A DNA stretch of 64,000 nucleotides from Arthonia radiata (lineage: Eukaryota > Ascomycota > Arthoniomycetes > Arthoniales > Arthoniaceae), in contig PSQN01000011.1 of NCBI GenBank assembly GCA_002989075.1, positions 372,001 through 436,000 of the forward strand, given 5' to 3'. Numbering within the stretch: position 1 is the first letter of the stretch; every line of letters starts with the position of its first letter. Shown here piece after piece: positions 1 to 11,169 of the stretch. Made by a program: the position numbers and the translations under genes. The notes under the pieces were generated by a model. The model did no database searches. It saw only the letters and a list, made by a program, of their open reading frames with translations, and had not been told where the DNA came from.

Positions 1-440
1 TTCGGTACTTCTATAATCTAACTCGATAGGAAGGTTAGACTTGTCTAGAGCTCTAGTTTAATATAGTTCTTATTTAGATTTGTTTGCTAGTTGTTAAGAT
101 ATAGAAGGGGTATACTGTTTCTTATACAGAGGACTCCCTCCTTTATTGAGAGGTACCTCCCTATTATCTTAAGATTTAGCGGTTAGATATAGCTCGTTTT
201 TAAACTCGACTTCTAGTTGTTCTTTAGACTCTTTAGGAATACTCTTAGTTAATTAATTAACCGTAGATCTCCGTAGGTTCCAAATAAATTTTTCTTTTTA
301 AATATAGACGTCTCTTCTCTAGTAAACCTTCCGGCTATTAGGGTCTAAGAGCTTATATTAGTTCGATCTGTAGCCTATTAGAATATAGATAGTTGCTCTA
401 GCGTCTAGTTTTTTTAGTTTGGGTTCTTTAAGATAAGTAA
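1..440 (-). mobile_element. Copia-1, distal part (integrase/RT junction region), cut by window edge
   Basis: The reverse complement aligns along its whole length with about 22,250-22,700 of the Copia-2 element in this window, which covers the end of integrase and the spacer before reverse transcriptase. The alignment stops at 440-445, where Gypsy-1 begins, and resumes at 7543, so this is one side of a Copia element split by a later insertion. The rest of its 3' half, with the 3' LTR, lies outside the window to the left. It is a broken fossil with many stops and heavy TpA enrichment. Its age cannot be set, but it is older than Gypsy-1. Confidence 0.85.
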
Positions 441-445
441 CTGAG

Positions 446-895
446 TATAACGCCGGTCGCTGGGAGAACCGAGCTAAGGCTTACTTGCCTTGTGTGCTTG
501 TCGACCTTGGTAGTAGGTGTCTCGTGTGCTAAAGACTAAAAGGCAGGAGAGGCGAGACAGATTACAGAGAGTAAGAGGGGCTTAACTAAAGTAGATAGAA
601 GGTAAAGTACGTTACCTAAATATAATTAAGAAACTTGTATTCAAATATTAAGTTAATAGACTAAAGTCTATTCTTAGGTTAGCCATTAGTCTAGCTATAT
701 AGTCTAAGGTACAAAGGTATGTTCCTCTGTGTCCGACGGTCCCGACACTTCCTTTGTTGCGTAGTCGGGATCCTATTGCGATATAGCGACGTTGCCGACG
801 TCGCTATATTGGGGTCGTTGGGTATACTATATAATGCTTCAATAAGGCTAGCTGCGCTCAGCCTTGTACTAGCCTAATATAGTAAGATCGTAACA
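446..895 (-). repeat. Gypsy-1 3' LTR
   Basis: This is the 450-bp LTR at the 3' end of the minus-strand element. The part nearest 446-720 is shared with Gypsy-2 LTRs (R-U5 side). The part from about 720 to 895 (U3 side) is unrelated to Gypsy-2 and holds an inverted repeat around GCGACGTTGCCGACGTCGC at 786-804. Confidence 0.93.
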
Positions 896-899
896 CAAG

Positions 900-1670
900 G
901 TCTCCTCTTTAAGGCTAGTCGTCCTCGACGGCCCTAGAGACATTAAAACCTTGTTGCCCCTCTGTAGTAGATCTAGTTCTGTAAGTCGTTATACCTAAAG
1001 TTAAGAAAGTCTCTAACGCTAATAAAGCGCTTAAGATCAATACCGTCCTTGCTAAAGTCTATAGTCGAGAGATGCTTCCGTGTTCCTGCTACTGTTACCT
1101 AGGTAAGAAGTGTGTCCTAAAGTCTAGGAAGGCATCGTATTTTGTGTATACTCGCGATAAGAAGTCGTATAACGTTCGTCCGTCGTTAAAGGATAGTTAG
1201 TTCCTATCTTACGTTTATTGTTTATGTTAATTTAACTTGTTTTTAGCTCGGAGTATTTGTTCTCAGTACTTGCGGGTATCGGATACCCTCTAGAGGCAAC
1301 GTAAGCGTCTAGCGGAAGAAAAGAAAGTCGTTTGTACGGTGAAAAGGTAGCGCGAAGCTGTTAAAGCGGTAGTAGTAGATTCGGAGAAGAAGCTCGAAAG
1401 GTTGTGCGTCTAGGCGCAGAACAAAATAGATTAGAATAACATATTGTTTGAGAAAGAATGGCTGGCGGCTATGTCCGGTAGTAATATTGTAAATGTGCCG
1501 AGTAGCCTAAGTATAGATTTTCGTAATAATCTGTTTCCGGAGTTAGGTAGTGGGCTACTAATATGGTGGGCTGGTTCGTTTATAGATAACCTAGGTGCCA
1601 GTAAAGCGCACTAGATAGTGAATTAGAGTGTTAGTGCTGCTACGACCGATTAATATTCTGGTCCTAATAT
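900..1670 (+). other. 3' antisense module of Gypsy-1 (Cys cluster plus charged helix)
   Basis: This interval lies between the chromodomain and the polypurine tract, outside gag-pol. On the strand opposite to the element, a damaged reading frame shows a cysteine-rich patch near 1071-1190 (PCSC..., GKKCV, SRKAS) followed by a Lys/Glu/Arg-rich stretch near 1290-1460 that looks coiled-coil. Gypsy-2 has a similar but strongly diverged arrangement. A C-x-C...G-x-x-C pattern suggests a small metal-binding domain. Function is unknown. It is treated as a fossil with several breaks. Confidence 0.45.
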
Positions 1671-4600
1671 CGTTAAATAATGTCTTTACAGTTAGTTAGG
1701 TTTCGCTCTAGTTCCTACTAATTTTCGTGTTTGAGATATTCTTTCTACTTTATAAGATACTATCGTTTACCTCGGTATTGTCTATAAGCTTAAACTCTTT
1801 CGACCTTATACTCGAGTTCTTAATTGTTAGAAAGGATTTCTAGGTTGGGTCGTTCTGCTTCTCGAAAGTAGGCTAGCTTTAATAGCGCTACATAGAATAC
1901 AGAATGTATTCTTATTGTCTTTAGGAGTTCGAGTTTAAATGTTACGGGTCCTAATTGCTGTAAGATTTTAAACGGTTCTATCTTAGTATAGTCGAGTTTT
2001 TTGCTTAGTCTGATAGTTTTTAAGTTTCTTATAAGTAAGTAAGCTCTTCCCCCCTCTTTTATGCTTGTGTTCGGGGTCGTTCTTAACTTATTATACTATT
2101 TTCTTGTTCGTTCTATAATAAACTCGCTGTCGGACTTTAACTGCTAGTGTAGGTGTTTTATGTTTGTAGCTATTCGTGTAGCTAATTCGTTGTCTATAGT
2201 ATTTTAGAGTTGTCTTCCCTAAAGAGGGTAATAACTATATAAGGCGTAGAACGGGGTTGTCTTAGTTGTGTCGTTCTTTATATCGTTGTACGCTGCTTGC
2301 GCTACTAGTAGTAACTATACCTAGTTACTCTACTAATAGTTAATGTATGCCCGAAGGTACTATTTAAGTGTTTAATTCGTCCGTTCTATTTGTCCGTCGG
2401 TTTGTAGATAGAAGGACATTAACATTTTTTGTTTTGTCTCTAGTTGTTGTATTAGAGATGTCTAAAATCGTAAGACGAATTTTCGGTCTCTGTCTAAGAT
2501 AATTCTTTGCGGTTGTTTATAGTTTGCTAAGATAATCCGAAGGAAGGTATATGCTAACTGTTCTACGTTACTAGCTTTCTTGTAAGGTACGAAGTACGCG
2601 TACTTTGTTAGTTTATCGTATATAACTAGGATAGCGTTGTAAGCTACTCCTATAAGTAGATCCTTAGAGGTTAGTAACTTAGTAATAAAGTCTAGTAAGA
2701 CTGTATGCTATAGCCTCTTAGGTATCTCGAGTGGTTGTAGATTACTGTACGATAAATGCTTCGGGTGTTTAGTTCTTGCGTATATGTCGTATTCTCGGAT
2801 ATAATTCTCGACGTAGTGTCGGATTTTCGGGATGTAGTAGGTTCTCGTAATCTTTTCTATAGTGTTATCGATACCTTTATATTCTTTAGTTGGGTTATCG
2901 TGGAAGTTACTAATAATGTTTCGGATTAGATTCCTCGGGACGTAGATTTTGCCTTAGAATTCGTAATATCTCTTATTGTTCTTAGTTAATCCTAGGTGTC
3001 GTTTCTTGTTTTCTTAATAGGTTTTAGGGTCGTTTAGGATGTCTAGGATTCGGCTGTCTGGTTTAATAACAAACTCGGTTGTTATAGCTAATTGATTGTA
3101 TCTAATCTCGTTATTATATTCTTAAAATATTGTATGCTCGACGTGTTCCTTGTTATTAAGGTAATCTAGTCGTTGGCTTAGAGCGTCGGCTCTATTGTTC
3201 TCGGAACTCTTCTTGTAAGTAATAATAAAGTCGTATAGAGCTCTAGTTTCTAACTATCTAACTTATCTGCGGTTAAGTTTCTTTGTTGTTATAAAATAAG
3301 TTAGGTTTTTATAATCTATATATACTATAATCGTATAGTTTGCTTCTTCTAGGTAAGCTCGCTATGTTTTGAATACTGCTATAATAGCTAAAAGCTCTTT
3401 GTTGTAAATATCGTAGTTCTATTCTGTAGGTAACATTTTTCTTAAGTAGAAAGCTACTGGTCTAAGCTTCCCTTTCTTATTGTTTTAACTTATATATGCT
3501 CTAATCGTATAGTCTAATGCGTCTGTTTCTATAATAATCGGTAGGTTAGGGTCGAATATTGCTAGTACAGGCTTAATCTTAAAAGCTTCTTTAAGCTCTT
3601 TAAATGCTAATTGTTCTTTTTACGTCTAAGAGAATTCTATCGATTGTTTTGTCTGTTAAGACAGCGGTGCTATAATTCGGCCAAAGTTGGATATCTATTG
3701 CCTGTAGTAGTTAACAAAACTAAGAAACTGTTGCAATTGTTTTATATTCTTTAGTGTAGGTCAGGTTAGAACGGATTAGATCTTTGAATCTTCTATTTAA
3801 AGATCGTACTCGGTAATTATAAATCTAAGAAATTCGACGGATTGTTAGTAAAACTAGATTTTCTTAATATTAATTTGTAAATCGGTACGCACTAATCTTT
3901 TTAATACCTTCTTAATATATTTTTTATATTCTTCTAGTGTACGGCTGTATACTAGAATATCGTTTAGATAAGTAGTTATAAATATATCTAGGTAATTCCT
4001 AAGTGTGTCGTTAATTAGTTTCTAAAATAATGCTAGTGCGTTTATTAGCTTAAAGAGTATAGCGCAATACTTAAAAAGTCTGTATCTGGTGCGGAAGGCC
4101 GTTTTCTATTCCTCGCCTTTCTTTATTCAGATTAGATTGTATACTCCTTGTAGGTTAAACTTAGTAAACTATTGCGCGTTATATAATCGGTCTGTTATTT
4201 CGTCGATATATAGTAAAGGATATCGGTTTTTAATAGTTACCCCGTTCAACTATCTATAATCTACGTAAAGTCGTAGTTTGCTATTCTTTTTTAGTACGAA
4301 GAGTATTGAGTATCCGACTAGTAATGTTAACTTCTAGATAAATCCTTTCTTAAGATTCTTATTAAGATAGTTGCAGAGTGCTTAATTTTCTGCTTCTAAT
4401 AGAGAGTATATTAGACCGAATATTAGTGTTTTGCCTTCTTATAAAGGTATTGTATAATCCTACGGTTTGTGTTCTAGGAGAGCTGAGTCCGGCTCAGCTT
4501 CTTTAAACAGGTATCGGAATTAATCGTATTTCTCGGGTATCTTAGTAATTAACTAAGTACTTGTCGTCGTATAGAATCGTTGACGTATAGTCGTTTCTTA

Positions 4601-7092
4601 TTTATACTTGTGTGTAGTTAGCTATAGACAAGATACTGCGTTAAACTCCTCTTGTAGAATGTCTGAATGTCGGAGTATAGTAGTGCTAACCCGCGTAAGT
4701 TCCTTATCGCGCTCCTTATCCTTACTACTAAAATTAGCTTGTAGGGTATCTATTCCGTAGAACGACTCTTGTTTAGAGTACTTATACCTAGTAAAGAGGA
4801 GTTTCTTAGTTCTTTAATCTACTTCTAGGTTACATTGTTGCAACTAAGGTATACCTAGCACAGCGTAGTGCTAGTTAATATCTACGATATTATAAGTAAT
4901 TTCTTCCTAATAGTTCTTAATTGTTATACCTATTAGCAAAGTCTCGTAGTCAACTCTTTCCTCTACTCCTTAAAATTTGAACAGTACGTAGGGTAATTTC
5001 TTCTTTCGTGTTTATATTTAGGACTCCTTAACGTAGCGTGTTGAGATAAAGTTGCCTGTTGCGCCTAAATCGATTATAATTTTAATGTTTCTGTAGTTTA
5101 TTGTTGTCTAAGTGTGTAGGTATATTCTATAGGCAGCCGAGCTTGCGTAGAGCTAGACTTTTAGAGGGTTTAACCGTTAAACGGGTTAGTACTACTACCC
5201 TTAAAGTAGTCGGTCTAGTCTTTTCCCTATTAATTGTATACGTTCTAGAGTATTTTAGGTACCGAAACCTATTGTCGGTTAATTTGCTATAGAAATTCCT
5301 GTATAGGGTGTTCTAGTACTGCTCTTATTATAACGTCTAGTTTATTGTTTACAATCTCTACTTTAATTATACAACTATTACTAGTTAGGACTCGTTGTGT
5401 CTATAAGTTGTATATTGTTAGTTAAAGATATTAGTACTAACTATACAATTCTAGACTCCTAATAAGGTGGTCTACTGGTCGTTGTAAGCGTAAGTAAATA
5501 TATCTTAAGATATCGTTAATCTCTCTATTAGTACTTAACTTTCTATTATAAAAGGCTAACTAATAAAGTCTCTATATTATTCCTTCCTAACGGATTGGGG
5601 TTTACTCTTCTTAATTAGTATCGTCCTCGAGAGAGGATTCCGTATCATTAGAATCTATATTTTTGTCTTCGAGTCGTTATCTTGCCTATAACATATTGTA
5701 GCTGCTGTCTTACTTAGCTTCTACGGTCTATTCTTTCTTAAATTCTCCTTAGGTTTCTAGGTAAGGTAACCTAGGTCGTCCTCGGGTGAGGCCTAGTTCT
5801 TGTGTCGAACCTTGTTTCGGGGATGTCGGTTTCTTCGGCTACCATCCTGATCCCAATTTGTCGGATTTATGGGTCGTACAATCGTTATCGTAGTACGCAG
5901 TCTAAGATAGTATTTTGTATAGTATAGAGGTACCTTGTACCTGCTGTCTCGAAATAGTGCGGTTAATGTTATTTTAGTCCTATAGGTTTTGTTGTTCCTG
6001 TTTTATTTGTCGTTCCTTTGTTTCTTCCTATAACTCAATGTCCGTATCCTAATTCTTATGTAAGTCAAACAAGTTCTATTTGTTGTACTTTTCGTTGAAA
6101 GTAACTCGGTGGGTGTTCTCCTGTGTCTAGGTAGTTATGTTAAAATATTGTTGTAGGAAACAGGGTTTCTAGGATCAATTGTTGTGCTCGTTTCTACCGG
6201 TACTGTTGAACTGTTATTTCTTAGAACGGTATTCTTTAACTTAATGCCCCGGCCTTCCGCAATACAAGCATAGCTTATTCTTTATTCTGTATTCTCTTTC
6301 TTAGTTGTTTAGTTTCCCTCGAGGCTTTATAAAATCTAGCTTCATTGGGTCGCCTCGGTCTTATCGTAAGTTTGCTCGATTCTTTACTCTATAGAATCTG
6401 TTAGTAGGGTTACCCTTCTTTTTTATCTATCTTTCGAAGTTGCTGTCGTCAATCTCCTTTACTCGTTATATAAAGTTGTCGAGATCATCAAACTTCTCTC
6501 TACGAATATAGATTATTTTCTTAATATAATCCTTAAGTCCTTCGTAAAAGGTCTCAATAAGGGGTTTCTCGTTCTATCCTGTTTAATTAGCATACTATAT
6601 AAATTCGGCGGCGTACCTACTTGCTGGTCCTATTTATTTAAGGTTCCTAAGCTTCCTAATAGTAACGCGTCTAGCGTCGGTCTGTTTAAAGATTTCGTAA
6701 AGCTTCTTTTAAAAGAAGGTAAAGCTAGTAAAGAACTTGTCGGTGTCCTCGCGTCTACTCTTTATTAGAGTAAACAAGAAATCGTCGAGGTAATACTCGA
6801 TCTACTTGTAAGCATCTCTATCTATATAAGAGGTAGTAAATAGAATTATAGTAGTATTGTTCGGAAACTAGTCTTTATAAGTTCTAAAGTATACGGCTAG
6901 GCGTGTTAAGAATAAAGTGACTTCGAAACGTTTATTTAAGAAGCTTTTTCTTATCTTAGTGTTAACGTCTGATATCTTACTTGTGCTGGCTATTCTATTG
7001 GCCAACCTATCTGTAGCGTTGCGGCTATTGGGTGCCGAAGTAGTAAATATAACTAATCTACTTTCTCTGCTTTTGTAGCGAGTCTGTTAAAG

Positions 7093-7542
7093 TGTAACGC
7101 CGGTTGCTAAGAGAACCGAGCTAAGGCTTACTTACCTTATGTACTTATTAACCTTAGTAGTAGGTATCTTGTATGCTAGAGACTAAAAGGTAGGAGAGGC
7201 AAGATAGATTATAGAGGGTGAGAGGGGCTTAACTAAAGTAGATAGAAGGTAAAGTACGTTACTTAAATATAGTTAAGGAACTTATATTCAGATATTAAGT
7301 TAATAGACTAAAGTTTATTCTTAAGTCGGCCATTAGTCTGGCTATATAGTTTAAGGTACAAAGGTATGTTTCTCTGTGTTCGACGGTCCCGATACTTCCT
7401 TTATCGCGTAGTTGAGATTCTATTGCGATATAGCGACGTTACCGACGTCGCTATATTAAGGTCGTCGGGTATGCTGTATAATGCTCTAATGAGGCTGGCT
7501 GCGCTTAGCCTTGTACTAGTCTAATGTAGTAAGATCGTAATA
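7093..7542 (-). repeat. Gypsy-1 5' LTR
   Basis: It is the same length as the 446-895 copy and differs by transitions of both C/T and G/A type. The adjoining internal bases (about 7060-7092) match the segment following the left LTR of Gypsy-2, where a primer-binding site is expected. I could not match that segment to a specific tRNA. Confidence 0.93.
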
Positions 7543-10172
7543 CTGAGCCTTAGATTTTGATAGTACTGATATCCAGTTTTTTGCTGTATTTTGCTTTGTA
7601 TAGGGTAATAAACCCCGGCAATCCGGTATAAGGGGTCCTGTTATAGATATAGATAGCTGCTTTTAGCGCTTTACTCTAATATATCTGGGGTAGCCCGGTA
7701 ATATAAAGTATTGCTAAAACTTTACTAATAATTGTTCGGTTAAAGCGTTTGGCTCGTTCGTTTTGCTAAGGGGTATACGGTACGGATATTGTTAGAATAG
7801 CTTCTTTTTGTTCTAGAAGCTGTTTAACCCGGCCTTCTTTGTATTCTTTTGTATTGTTTAAGTATAGTCTTTTAAAAGAATGCTCGAACTGCGTTTCTTT
7901 TTGAATAATATAAGTAAATAGTATATTAAAAACCTAATCTTTAGACTATAGTACCTTAGTAGTTGTATACCGGGTTTTATTGTCTATAAAGCTAGTAAAT
8001 AATCGACCTTTAGAAGGGGTTTGCGGTATAATTGGCCCGTAAATATCTAAGTAGACTTTTTCTAAATAATTAGCTGATTCGTCTAGAGTTTCTTAGCTAA
8101 CTTTAGCTCTTACCTTTACTTTAAAGCAAATTTAACAATTATCTTTCGATTTGTCTGAATGATCTATTTCTAGAGCAATCTTTTTTAGCTGTTTTAAGGC
8201 GTTTTCGCCTATATGTTCTATTTAATGATACTAAAGGTTAGTTTTTAAAGAAATAGTATAGAAAGATTGAACTATATTAATAGTCTGAGCTTCTATTACT
8301 ATTAGGCCGTTAATATACTGCCCCTCGGTAGTTAGTTATCCGGCTTAATCAACTTTTAGCTTATTTTAGCTAAGAGTTATCTTACCTCTCCTCTTTCTAA
8401 GCTTATTAAAGCTTAGAAGGTTAATTTCGAATTCCTTAACAAATAAAACTTCGTCTAGAACAATTATTTTGTTCTTAAAGAACAGTTTTGCTTTACCTGT
8501 CTAGAAGGCTCAGATTAACTTTCCCCCTTCCCAACAAATAATCCGGTTAGTTGGCCGGATATCCGTTAGAAGGTTAATATTCGAGTAAATATAGCTTATT
8601 AAGCCTATATCGAGAATCTAAGAATTAGTAGAGTAATTGACTCTGTCTAGTAATACTGTAAAGCATTGTTCTTCTTGTGGGTTGGAACTATGTACAGAAA
8701 ATATTGAAAAATCGGTGTTTTTAGAGCTTTTGTTGGAATTTAGCCGGAGATTTAGGTATTTTTTCTAACAAGTTGCCGGTTTATGCCCCTTTTTGTTGCA
8801 AAAGGGGCATTTTTCTTAGTTTTTACTTAAAGATTTTAATTTTTCTCCGGTCCTTTGCGTCGATTTATTGTCTATTGCAGTAAAACCCTTTTCTACTAGG
8901 GTACTACCGTAGATTCGGCGAAACTCGTTTATAAGTTAAATAAATAAGTTCTGTAGACTTATATTGCTAGTCGTTTGCCGGTAGCTTTAGCTAATAATAG
9001 CCACCGTGTGCTTGTATTCGAGGGTCAGATTGTAGAGGACGTAGGCAGCTACCACCTTGTTGGGTAGTACTAGTCCTTGGGTTGCTAAATCGTCCGTTAA
9101 TTATCTAATTTTAGCAAGATAAAGCTTAAGGTTTTTTTCCTTACTAAGTATAGTGCTAAAGAGCTTCTTGCAAATTAGAAACTCGGAACTAAAACCTTTC
9201 GATTCGTATAACCTTTTTAGACTATTTTAAAGCTCTAGAGAGTTATAAATCCCCTTTGTTTGAATAAGGGGACCGTTCTCTAAAGTTAGTTGAATAAGGG
9301 CTGCTGCTCTTGTTAACCGTTTTTAACGGCTAGCTTCGGTAATATCTCCAGCTAAATAGCCGGAAAAGGGGATTATAACATTACTGTAGCCCTTTTTAGT
9401 TAAAAGGGCCTCTATTCGAATCGACCAAATGTTTCAATTAGTCGAGCCCTTAAGTTTAGGAATCTTATAAGAGGAGTTTATAGCCGAATATATAGTTAGA
9501 GATTTCCAAAAAAAAAAGGAAATTCTGTTCTAATAGTTAAATCGGGCTAACAATTAGAGTCGATTGGTAATAGAATCTTTCGGAGGTGCCGATAGGTGTT
9601 GTAGGGGAAATTTTTTCTAAAAAGGAAATTTAAAAGGAATTGGTACTAACTCAGGCTTATAACCTATTAAGAAGGTACAGGAAAGAAGAAGAATACTACT
9701 ACAAAGAGTAGAAAGACGAGACTAGCTTAAGACTAGTACAATACTTAAGCTTAATACAAATACAATACTTAGTAGTAAGAAGAAGCTGTTGTTATATTGT
9801 CTGTCTTATTAGCTAAAATTCTCTAAAGGGATTCTAGCTTATATATCTAAGTCTAGCGGTCTGTATAGAACTTACTAGATATCTATTCTTTTTAATAGAG
9901 GCCAGATAACCTGTAATTTACCGCACAAGACGGTAATTCTGTCTATCTAAAACTGTTAGTCTCTAAGTCTATTCTGTGTTGTCTTAGACTATAGGTCAGC
10001 TGTTTAGAACGGATCGTACAATACTTCTTTTTGTCCTAGACCCGGGCTACTAGGCCCGACCCTTTAGGTAAAAGGCTTGTTCTATTTTAGACCGAGACAG
10101 CTAGTAGAACCTATCCGATACTCCAGGCCTCTAAGGGTTCCGGCTAACTAGCTAGTTAGTTAATTTCTAATA
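7543..10172 (-). mobile_element. Copia-1, proximal part (5' LTR, gag, integrase start)
   Basis: This resumes the Copia-2 alignment exactly where Gypsy-1 interrupts it. Read leftwards it contains the 508-bp 5' LTR (9665-10172), the segment after the LTR, a gag of UBN2 type whose CCHC zinc knuckle lies near 8760-8820, and the first part of integrase (about 8200-7560). Internal DNA is almost free of CpA on the plus strand. It is a broken fossil with many stops. The base run next to the outer LTR end is AGAAT, the expected target duplication, but the partner site is outside the window. Confidence 0.88.
9665..10172 (-). repeat. Copia-1 5' LTR
   Basis: The 508 bp match the Copia-2 LTRs in reverse complement, from TATTAAGAAGG (inner end) to TTAATTTCTAATA (outer end). 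It directly abuts a plus-strand LTR of the same family at 10173. Confidence 0.9.
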
Positions 10173-10596
10173 AGAATAGAATAAGCCTTTTATCTAAAGG
10201 ATCGGGCTTAGTAGCCCGGACTTAAGATAAAAAGAAGCATTATATAACTTATTCTAGACAGTTAACCTATAGTTTAAAACAATATAAAATAAACTTAGAG
10301 ACTAATAGTTTTAAATAGATAGAATTACTATCTTATATAGTAAGTTACAGGTTATTTAGCCTCTATTAAAAAGAATAGATATTTAGTAAGTTTTATATAG
10401 ACCGCTAAACTTAAATATATAAGCTAAAATCTCTTTAGAGAATTTTAGCTAATAAGACAGATAATATAACAATAGCTTTTCCTTGTTACTAAGTATTGTA
10501 CTTATACTAAGCCTAAGTATTGTACTAGTTCCAAGCTAGTCTCGTCTTTCTACTCTTTATAGTAGTATTCTTCTTCTTTCCTATATCTTTTAAATA
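10173..10596 (+). repeat. Copia-family LTR, 3' 424 bp, target of Copia-1 insertion
   Basis: This aligns with positions 85-508 of the plus-strand Copia LTR, and its length fits that exactly. The missing first 84 bp should lie left of Copia-1, outside the window. It is therefore an older LTR (solo LTR or 3' LTR) into which Copia-1 jumped. It is heavily TA-enriched. Confidence 0.85.
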
Positions 10597-10697
10597 CTTA
10601 TACTATAATTAAATTTAATTAGCTATTTACTTTAAAGACTAATAGTAATATTTTATTAATTTAAATAAAGAATATAAAAGATAATAAGTAAATTAGA

Positions 10698-11169
10698 TGT
10701 TACGGACACCAGCCCTAGACGGCCTAGCGTACACCCAAGCATTAACTACCGTTAGTTATCTTAGCCCTACCAGCATTATTCCCGACTAAGCCTATAAACC
10801 CGCTATAAGCATTGTCGAACAAGATAGCTATAAAGGCCTATATTCCCTACAAACCCGATATAGGTATTGTTAAGTTAGCGAATATAAAGAAACTCTCTCT
10901 ATATACCTTAGACTATATAGCTAGACTGATAATCGATCTTAGAATAGACTTTAGTCTATTAACTTAACATCTAAATATAAGTTTCTTAACTCTATTTAGG
11001 TAACATACTTTACCTTCTGTCTACTTTAGTTAAGTCCCTCTTACCTTTAGTAATCTGTCTCGCCTCTCCTACCTTTTAGTCTCTAGTATACAAGATACTC
11101 ACTATTAAGGTTAATAAGCATACAAGGTAAGTAAGCCTTAGTTTAGTTCTCCTAGCGACCGGCGTTATA
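10698..11169 (+). repeat. Gypsy-2 5' LTR
   Basis: The 472-bp LTR starts TGTTACGG and ends GGCGTTATA. From about 10,905 onward it matches the Gypsy-1 LTR (reverse complement). The first 200 bp do not. Confidence 0.93.

Larger units (their letters stand above)
446..7542 (-). mobile_element. Gypsy-1, full-length Ty3/Gypsy chromovirus inserted in Copia-1
   Basis: Two 450-bp LTRs (446-895 and 7093-7542) start TG/TA-TAACGCCGG and end CGTAACA/CGTAATA. They are flanked by a perfect 5-bp target duplication CTGAG (441-445 and 7543-7547). The element reads leftwards: gag about 7000-5900, aspartic protease about 5100-5040, reverse transcriptase about 4400-3850, RNase H about 3600-3200, integrase about 2950-1900 and a chromodomain about 1850-1690. 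These were placed by alignment with Gypsy-2. A purine-rich tract (complement of 897-912) abuts the left LTR. Between the chromodomain and this tract lies an extra 0.75-kb module with an antisense reading frame. It is a broken fossil with tens of stops. LTR differences are essentially all transitions, so the LTR clock is unusable. It is younger than the Copia-1 it interrupts. Confidence 0.92.

Noticed and set aside
5101-5292. 63-codon plus-strand frame in Gypsy-1, with a close match at 13176-13364 (minus) in Gypsy-2
   Set aside because: It lies antisense to the protease/RT region shared by both elements, so its conservation follows from the sense strand. No start context or domain supports it.
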